A stretch of DNA of 64,000 nt. Source: Lamellibrachia columna. Its lineage: Eukaryota; Annelida; Polychaeta; Sabellida; Siboglinidae. This document shows positions 23,906 to 64,000 of the stretch, piece by piece; position 1 is the stretch's first letter, and every line of letters begins with the position of its first letter. Both the position numbers and the translations under genes were made by a program. The stretch is taken from assembly GCA_963662155.1 (NCBI GenBank), contig OY759270.1, positions 53,962,374 through 54,026,373 on the forward strand, written 5' to 3'. The notes below the pieces were generated by a model. The model was given only the letters and a program-made list of their open reading frames with translations. It was not told the DNA's origin and made no database searches.

Positions 23906-25148
23906 ACCCCCAGTACACACCTACCCCCAGTACACACCTACCCCCAGTACACACCTACCCCCAGTACACACCTACCCCCAGTACACACCTAACCCCAGTA
24001 CACACCTAACCCCCAGTACACACCTACCCCCAGTACACACCTAACTCCAGTACACACCTAACCCCCAGTAAACACATAAACCCAGTACACACCTAACCCC
24101 AGTACACACCTAACCCCAGTACACACCTAACCCCCAGTAAACACCTAACCCCAGTACACACCTAACCCCAGTACACACCTAACCCCAGTACACACCTAAC
24201 CCCAAGTAAACACCTAACCCCAGTACACACCTAACCCCAGTACACACCTAACCCCCAGTAAACACCTAACCCCAGTACATACCTAACACCCAGTAAACAC
24301 CTAACCCAAGTACACACCTAACCCCCAGTAAACACCTAACCCCAGTACACACCTACCCCCAGTACACACCTAACCCAAGTACACACCTAACCTCAGTACA
24401 CACCTAACCCCAGTACACACCTAACCCCAGTACACACCTAACCCCAGTACACACCTACCCCCAGTACACACCTAACCCCAGTACACACCTAACCCCAGTA
24501 CACACCTAACCCCAGTACACACCTAACCCCCAGTAAACACCTAACCCCAGTACACACCTAACCCCAAGTACACACCTAACCCCAGTACACACCTAACCCC
24601 AGTACACACCTAACCCCCAGTAAACACCTAACCCCAGTACACACCTAACCCCAGTACACACCTAACCCCCAGTACACACCTAATCCCCAGTACACACCTA
24701 ACCCCAGTACACACCTAACCCCAGTACACACCTAACCCCCAGTAAACACCTAACCCCCAGTAAACACCTAACCCCAGTACACACCTACCCCCAGTATACA
24801 CCTAACCTCAGTACACACCTAACCCCCAGTAAACACCTAACCCCAGTACACACCTAACCCCAGTACACACCTAACCCCAGTACACACCTAACCCCAAGTA
24901 AACACCTAACCCCAGTACACACCTAACCCCAGTACACACCTAACCCCAGTACACACCTAACCCCAAGTAAACACCTAACCCCAGTACACACCTAATCCCC
25001 AGTACACACCTAACCCCAAGTACACACCTAACCCCCAGTACACACCTAACCCCAAGTACACATCTAACCCCCAGTACACACCTAACCCCCAGTACACACC
25101 TAACCCCAGTACACACCTAACCCCAGTACACACCTAACCCTAGTACAC
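23906..25148. repeat. 17-18 bp satellite with telomere-like core, ~70 copies
   Basis: The unit is CCCAGTACACACCTAAC with an extra C in many copies and AGTAAACAC variants. Most units contain CCTAACCC, eight bases of the CCCTAA telomere permutation, but never two consecutive hexamers. The array ends where a tRNA-Asp-like SINE begins. Confidence 0.95.
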
Positions 25149-25150
25149 AC

Positions 25151-25370
25151 ATGTGGAGAGCGGTGGTCTAATGGTTAGAGCACCCGCCTGTCGACCGAGA
25201 GGACGGTGGTTCGATTCCACCTCCGCCGTTTCGAAGCTTGGGCAATTTCGTTCACCCCACTTTGCCTGTGTCTTTCGGAAGAGACACTAAAAGCCGTTGG
25301 TCCAAACTCCTGCGTTAGCTCAAGATTGGGCTGTTTGGAGTATAACTACTTGAGACTTGAGACTTGAGAA
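25151..25370 (+). mobile_element. tRNA-Asp-derived SINE (family D), copy 1
   Basis: The head reads GCGGTGGTCTAATGGTTAGA, then CACCCGCCTGTCGACC and GGTGGTTCGATTCCACC. This is the A box, Asp-GTC-like anticodon arm and T arm with B box in the right order and spacing. The acceptor stem does not pair, so I do not call a functional tRNA. A conserved 3' part (GTCTTTCGGAAGAGACACTA; CAAGATTGGGCTGTTTGGAG) ends in a TGAGACT repeat. The inverted copy at 59062-59281 is nearly identical. Confidence 0.88.
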
Positions 25371-25642
25371 CCCCCAGTATACACAATGTAAAACAATCAG
25401 TGCGTATGTTGCTGACTGCGGGATGTTCCCCCGCTTCAACGTGCGGGGCGGACAGAAACTATTGTTTCACTGCATGTCGCGGGACGGAAGGACACCCGCA
25501 ATAGTAGACCAGCCAAACATGGACAAGTCCTCTACAATTTCTTTTGACAACATTGTTTGCTAAAGTCGCCGACTACCATGAAATCAAGATACAGGCGCAT
25601 TGATGTGCGCTTCATTGTTAGGACAGCGATTAAATCAACACT

Positions 25643-25745
25643 GTTTGTTGATGTCACGAGAGTGTTACCCGCCAGATAACATTACGAGAGCCGGAGACAC
25701 TTGTGATGTTGCATGGCAGGTGACACTCGAGTGACATCAACAAAA
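25643..25745. repeat. Inverted repeat, ~31-bp arms
   Basis: TTGTTGATGTCACGAGAGTG at the left pairs with the complement of CACTCGAGTGACATCAACAA at the right, with about four mismatches across ~31 bp and a ~40-base loop. Probably a small non-autonomous fold-back element. Confidence 0.75.
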
Positions 25746-25803
25746 AGTATGTTATTCCTATTATAAAACGGTAAATTAACACTTGAGCATATTTTTTTCA
25801 CTT

Positions 25804-25915
25804 CATACGGCAGTCGTATGTTATCTGAGTGGATATACCACAGTAAAATGCTCTAGACCAATCAGGTAGTCTTATTACCGTGATATATCCATCCAGATAA
25901 TGCACGGCTGCCTCG
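25804..25915. repeat. Imperfect inverted repeat, ~42-bp arms
   Basis: CATACGGCAGTCGTATGTTA (left) pairs imperfectly with TAATGCACGGCTGCCTCG (right), and TGGATATACCACAGTAA with TTACCGTGATATATCCA. The loop contains GACCAATCAG. Confidence 0.65.
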
Positions 25916-26786
25916 TTCTCAGAATCTAATGTTAAGCATACGTTTGTGGACGCCGATATCAGCATGGCTATCCGTGGTATAATGTTGGTTGAAACTACGC
26001 CCGTAGCACAACTTCAGTAAAACTTGGCCAAACTGTTCGTTTATTATTTATCGATATAAAAAGGCAAAACAAGTTGGGTGAAAATGTGTGAAATATCTAA
26101 TATAGTAACAGCTATGTCAGCAGCAAAAATAGCAAAATGTTTATCAAAACCCATAGTTGACCACAATCAGTAAAGTCATTTAAGTAAAAGTTGGCCATAA
26201 AATTTTGTTTTCCGCGAATTAATAAAATAATAAATTTTACGATTTTTTTATTCGTGTTTGACATATTATGCTTTATGAAATATGAACATATCAAATTGCA
26301 ATATTCGTGTTTTTATATTTAAATAGTAAATAAATCTCGTGTTACGACTGATTATGATCAAAGTACAGTATTTTGATAATTTTGCAGGTGACGTAGCTGT
26401 TTCTATGTCAGACATTAAAAAAAATTGCACGGGACCCCCCGACTTTTTTGCCTTTTTAATCTTTGGGGTCTAATGATTTTCAAACAACCTTTAAAATGTA
26501 AAGTTTAATTACAGTTATTTCAGGGTAATCGGTCACCTTAATAACGGGCATCTATGCTAGATAAGAGTGAGTGGATGCCATCGTAAATTTTGCATTTGAA
26601 GGTCACAAAGTAACACGGGATCAAATAGCGTTGTTATCTACTTGAGTGCTGGTATTTGAAAATGGCATTCAAATTAAAAATCGAGGGTGGCATCCACCCA
26701 CACCTATTCCCTCATCATATGAGTGATTGATCTAGCATGGATTCCTGCTATTAACAAACACTGCCGTAAAATATGTAAAATTCCAT

Positions 26787-27171
26787 GTTTGTTGGCCCAT
26801 TACCAGGAAGTAAGCCGTTGTAGAAAGTTGTTTGTTGGCCCATTAGCAGGAAGTAAGCCGTTGTAGAAAGTTGTTTGTTGGCCCATTACCAGGAAGTAAG
26901 TCGTTGTAGAAAGTTGTTTGTTGGCCCATTACCAGGAAGTAAGCCGTTGTAGAAAGTTGTTTGTTGGCCCATTAGCAGGAAGTAAGCCGTTGTAGAAAGT
27001 TGTTTGTTGGCCCATTAGCAGGAAGTAAGCCGTTGTAGAAAGTTGTTTGTTGGCCCATTAGCAGGAAGTAAGCCGTTGTAGAAAGTTGTTTGTTGGCCCA
27101 TTACCAGGAAGTAAGCCGTTGTAGAAAGTTGTTTGTTGGCCCATTACCAGGAAGTAAGCGGTTGTAGAAAG
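26787..27171. repeat. 43-bp minisatellite, 9 copies
   Basis: The unit contains GTTTGTTGGCCCATTA, then C or G, AGGAAGTAAGCCGTTGTAGA. Only the C/G position and two late substitutions vary, so the array is young. It lies 140 bases upstream of the predicted first coding exon of the channel gene. Confidence 0.95.
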
Positions 27172-27310
27172 CCAGTGGAATATCCTGAACGACAATGATA
27201 TGCCTTCAAAAGGAAACTGTTTATCAATAGTTACACGTCATGACAATGCTGTGTAGCCTACAGCAAGTACGAACTGTTCATTATGCGACGCTGTACTTTC
27301 CAGTCCAGCG

Positions 27311-60475
<33,165 letters not shown>

Positions 60476-60500
60476 ACGTTGATTTGGCAACTGAGACAGT

Positions 60501-60506
60501 AATAAA
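60501..60506 (+). terminator. TRPM2: Candidate poly(A) signal of the TRPM2-like gene
   Basis: AATAAA lies 25 bases after the stop codon. It supports exon 25 as the true last exon with a very short 3' UTR, though other signals further on cannot be excluded. Confidence 0.55.
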
Positions 60507-60773
60507 CTGTTAGCATTGTTTCAGCTTCAATGAAGGTTCAACAAAGACATTAGTGATTCGTGTTTATTGCAGATTATTTAACACAAGATACACTTTAGAC
60601 TGATACGTTTAATTATTATGTTTTTGGTGGTTGTTGGTTGCGTCGATTGTGTTTCCTTCCACCACATATGGAACATTCGTATGTAAAGACAGCTACTGTG
60701 CACGATACTGACTCATGCTTACCTTCGTTAACTTCATGACACTAGTCGAGAAGGAATCTGTATACTTAAGTTA

Positions 60774-61033
<260 letters not shown>

Positions 61034-61479
61034 AAAAGTGCCAAATTACGTTAAAGGTAAATACAACATATTAATGTTTATGTTAATAAACATATGTTCA
61101 TAACGTGTGTGTCATTCATATAAAATGTACTAATATACGTATTAAACAGCAAAGCTGAAGCATGAGTGTAGAAATAAAGAGTGTCATATAATATTCATGT
61201 GTTAAATGTGACATCTTCACAAATCACTTTACCGATTTTGAAACTTTTCCATTTCAGTCATTTCACAGTCATTCACAATCTAAAAACGTTCCAATGACTT
61301 CAAAACGTTAGCAACTGAAGCTGTCTCCAACGTCATAGCCAAAAGGCTCCCATACATCCTAGTGTTTTCAATGTATAAGTGTTAGCCCTGGTCACTGAAT
61401 TAATACCACACTTCGGAAACCATTGCATCGGGGTAACGGTAAGGAAATTATAAAATCAAAAACTAAATCATTACATAAT

Positions 61480-61745
61480 AGCAGATATGGGGCGATTAAT
61501 CTACTGTGTATTAACTAGTTAAGTTAATATTTGATTGTTTTCGATTAAGTTAAGCTACATTGTATTTTGAAAGTTAACTAGCTAAGTAAAGCTAACTACT
61601 TTGTAAAAAAGTAAGTTAACTGAAAATTTATTGAAGTTAACCAGATAATTTCACTACAAGTTAATTTCAACAGTTAACTAGTTAATGTTAGTTAGTGTTA
61701 ATTTAACTTAATTTTTGTAAGTCTACGATTAAGCTAAGTTAATCA
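61480..61745. repeat. Degenerate AGTTAACTAGTTAA-type repeat region
   Basis: Dense imperfect copies of GTTAACTAG/AAGTTAA on both strands. Similar composition to the CAATTCC word clusters elsewhere in the window, but a different word. Confidence 0.6.
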
Positions 61746-61979
61746 CTCCATGCCTGGAGTTATTAAGGTATTCTATACGAGTGATGCTAACCATTGTTAT
61801 ATTACTGTGTGCAAATAACCAATGTGTTGTAGAAGTTTTAAAGTGGTATCTTGGATAGTAAATAATATGCTTAATGTTGTAAACCCATGGATGGAGTAAA
61901 ATCCTGTAACAATAATGACATTTCAGCATCAAAAGCAGCGCTTGCTTCTCAGAAAGGCGTAAATAAAATGTCTAATGAA

Positions 61980-62460
61980 ATTCTTCTTTGTTCCCTGTTA
62001 CCTTCATGCAGATGACACATACCTACATTTCTGTGGCTACACTGGACACCATTCGTTCCCTAAGCCAGCCCATAAATTGTGTCCTTGATATTTTCTAGTG
62101 CACCACTGAGAGCAAATTAAAGCTAAGTGCTGATAAAACATTTGAGTGGTCCCCTCCACTTCTGCCTACCCCAGCCTACCCCTGCCCACCCCTGCCTACC
62201 CCTGCCCACCCAGCATCTATCATGTGCCAGAATGTCAACCCAGCAGCCTCTGCACGGAGTCTGGGACAGCAATTCAAATCTAGACAGCGTATTTCTCAAA
62301 CGTGTCGCTGCTATTTTGTTAACATTCGTGAGCTGCGCCGAATCCACCGTTAGGTGTCTCTTGTGTTGCCCAAACTATCGCACCTGCTGTTGTTGCCGAA
62401 CGAGTGGAAGTCACTCCCACTTAGGTCTACGTCAGCAGCGAATATAGCATTTCGAAGTCA
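61980..62460 (+). mobile_element. Decayed LINE RT fragment (CR1/L2-like)
   Basis: About 62010 reads ADDTYLHFCGYTG (catalytic box and following residues), then KLKLSADKT at 62115, a CCTGCCCACC insertion (62150-62212), and CARSLGQQFKSRQRISQTCR-type remnant followed by FVNIRELRRIHR. This matches the order ADDTQL...LKLNADKTE...VRNLGVIFDSNL...HVSKVCRSCF..IRDLRRIR. Confidence 0.75.
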
Positions 62461-62635
62461 CCTGTAGTTTTGACGTAGGTTGTCCCCCTCTCCTTGGCTC
62501 TTCTATATACTGATCCAACTGTTGACGGCTTGACATTGTAAATTGGTTAGCTCTCTAACAATTAAGCGGACTGTCTAACCATTTGACACAAGATACATAA
62601 AATTCATACAGAAGACGTCAACAACACTCAACTTT

Positions 62636-62925
62636 GTGTAGTGTCACCACAAAGACACGACAGACGGACCAGACACAATTTGCTACAGAAAACGTCAACA
62701 GGACGAAACTTTACTTCAATCTGTTCTCAGTGTAGTGTCACCACAAAGAGACGACAGACGGACCAGACACAATTTGCAACAGAAGACGTCAACAGCACGA
62801 CACTGTGTAGTTCCACCACACAAACACTAAAAGTGAGACAACCTGCTACACAAGACATCAACAACACGAAACTGTTTGTAGCGTCACTACACAGACACGA
62901 GATACGAACCAGACACATCCTGTTG
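62636..62925. repeat. Degenerate 72-95 bp tandem repeat, 4 copies
   Basis: Copies start at about 62638, 62732, 62807 and 62878 with shared GTGTCACCACAAAGACACGA and GACCAGACACAATTTGC words. Confidence 0.75.
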
Positions 62926-63214
62926 TATTATTATATAACACTAATATAAAGGTGAACTCGCGTGAGGTTATCGACGGAAAGTTACGACACATTATTCGTT
63001 TGCCGTGCTCAATCGCGTTCGAAGTCATTCAAACGTCAGATCAGTCGATGTTTGCGTTCCGACGTTAGCGTTGTGATTTCTGCTTAATATCAGCAAGCGT
63101 TATAGGTTTTGCGATGTATTCTTTGCTGAAACAGTAATTCTTTAAATATTTGCGTTTTTCTCGTTGTCGTGGATACATAATTGAAGCCAGTATTAAAATA
63201 CACAATTACATGTT

Positions 63215-63640
63215 GTATTTAATTCGACACTCGCTCCCGCGATGCGTTGCGTGTATACACGCCCGCCATCTAGCGATCAAAAACATGCTATTCCCGGTAC
63301 CGACTACAGGGGACACAAGTGATTTTCGTTTCGAGGCGATAATTGACGAGATAATGCACTTCCGGCCCCCAAGTTGTGCACACAATAACACATTAAATGT
63401 ACCTGTGTCATTATAAAATAAACCATTTGTATTAGTAATATCACAGTTTAACCAGTTTTAATAAATAATAGAAGTAAATGTGTTATTGTTTGTTCTCTCT
63501 GTTTTAATCCCAAACGTGTTTATGCAGCCTGTCGTTGGGGGCCGGAAGTGAGCATTTATGCGCAAATTTACACAAAACCAACATGGCGAGACTTGTGTCC
63601 CCTATTGCGCGATAAATACGCGTCTACACGCGTTCTTTGT
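63215..63640. repeat. Imperfect inverted repeat (~100-150 bp arms)
   Basis: GATAATGCACTTCCGGCCCC at 63350 is mirrored by TTGGGGGCCGGAAGTGAGCA at 63534. The outer parts ACAGGGGACACAAGTG and GACTTGTGTCCCCT also pair, as do CAATAACACATT and AATGTGTTATTG in the centre. Homology is patchy, about 65-70% by eye. Confidence 0.6.
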
Positions 63641-63859
63641 TGTGTCTTCTGTCAGAAAATCGAACTGGCGAACGTTTCCCCCACGGGTGTGAGGGGACAG
63701 CTGAGGGAAACCAATTGTATGGCTGGGAGTCATTCAAGCCACGTGGACTCTATGCACTCGGCATGGCAGATATGTGGCCGGATATCCTATGTCGTCCCAT
63801 TGTTGAAAAGCCTTAATCCATTAAAAGTTGAAGATATTTTCAAAATGCAACAACTACAA

Positions 63860-63950
63860 CTATTGAGATAATTTACTTACTCATCGCGCGAAGGCCACCG
63901 ACGGCAGCCGAAACGTTGAGTAAAGTGAGTAAATCTCAATAGTTGTGATT
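63860..63950. repeat. Short inverted repeat around a GACGGCAGCCGAAACGTT motif
   Basis: CAACTATTGAGATAATTTAC (63867) is mirrored by GTAAATCTCAATAGTTG (63929), with GAAGGCCACCGACGGCAGCC between. Related GCCGAAACGTTG words flank retroelements in several animals, but I cannot assign this one. Confidence 0.5.
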
Positions 63951-64000
63951 CGAAGATTAGAAGAAAATCGTTACTTCATTATTATCTACCAAATTGATGA

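Larger units (their letters stand above)
25371..26786. other. Region upstream of the channel gene with two fold-back elements
   Basis: Apart from the inverted repeats at 25643-25745 and 25804-25915 I see no gene; 26000-26780 is AT-rich with nothing assigned. Confidence 0.5.

Noticed and set aside
23337..25148. CRISPR array
   Set aside because: Repeats are contiguous with no unique spacers and the window is clearly eukaryotic; they are satellites.
25151..25225. Functional tRNA-Asp gene
   Set aside because: A and B boxes are present, but the acceptor stem does not pair and the sequence continues into a conserved SINE body that recurs at 59062; a SINE head explains it.
63860..63950. Hammerhead ribozyme or Penelope-type element end
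   Set aside because: There is CGAAAC, but no CUGAUGA core at a suitable distance on either strand and no GIY-YIG or RT coding sequence nearby; kept only as an inverted repeat.

Overview
The window is metazoan nuclear DNA: about 39% GC by impression, AT-rich introns with GT-AG boundaries, many LINE and SINE remnants, TA and ACGC/AC microsatellites and an unusual number of minisatellites. The LINE mix (CR1/Jockey/L2-like and RTE-like), the tRNA-Asp-derived SINE and the exon divergence from vertebrate proteins suggest a marine invertebrate, perhaps a lophotrochozoan. I cannot name the species.

Two genes can be supported, both on the + strand. The first (8105-14250, possible 5' UTR exon ending at 6576) has two coding exons and encodes a C2H2 zinc-finger protein of about 719 residues. 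It carries two widely separated copies of a paired-finger module. The second (27311-60475) is a 25-exon gene, with one exon present twice, for a TRPM-family cation channel closest to TRPM2. I assembled it from homology, splice consensus and intron phase. All junction phases agree, and the joined coding length (3546 nt with one copy of exon 11) is open to a single stop followed 25 bases later by AATAAA. The product of about 1181 residues covers the N-terminal MHR1-4 region, S1-S6, the TRP helix and a C-terminal coiled coil. It stops where human TRPM2 continues into the NUDT9-H ADP-ribose domain.

The rest is accessory sequence. 1-6500 holds LINE and SINE fragments and a GC-rich 8-bp minisatellite that appears to have grown from a SINE head. 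17.7-25.4 kb holds LINE debris, a 37-bp satellite, a pyrimidine tract, a 17-18 bp satellite with a telomere-like core and a tRNA-Asp-derived SINE. The channel introns hold an 18-bp satellite of about 1.7 kb, a pogo/mariner-like DNA transposon with 27-bp terminal inverted repeats, antisense LINEs (one ending next to the exon 7 splice acceptor), a decayed THAP-domain pseudogene, several AT-cored fold-back elements and a recent ~810-bp tandem duplication that copied exon 11. 60.5-64 kb has more LINE debris, degenerate repeats and inverted repeats, and no NUDT9-H exon that I can see.
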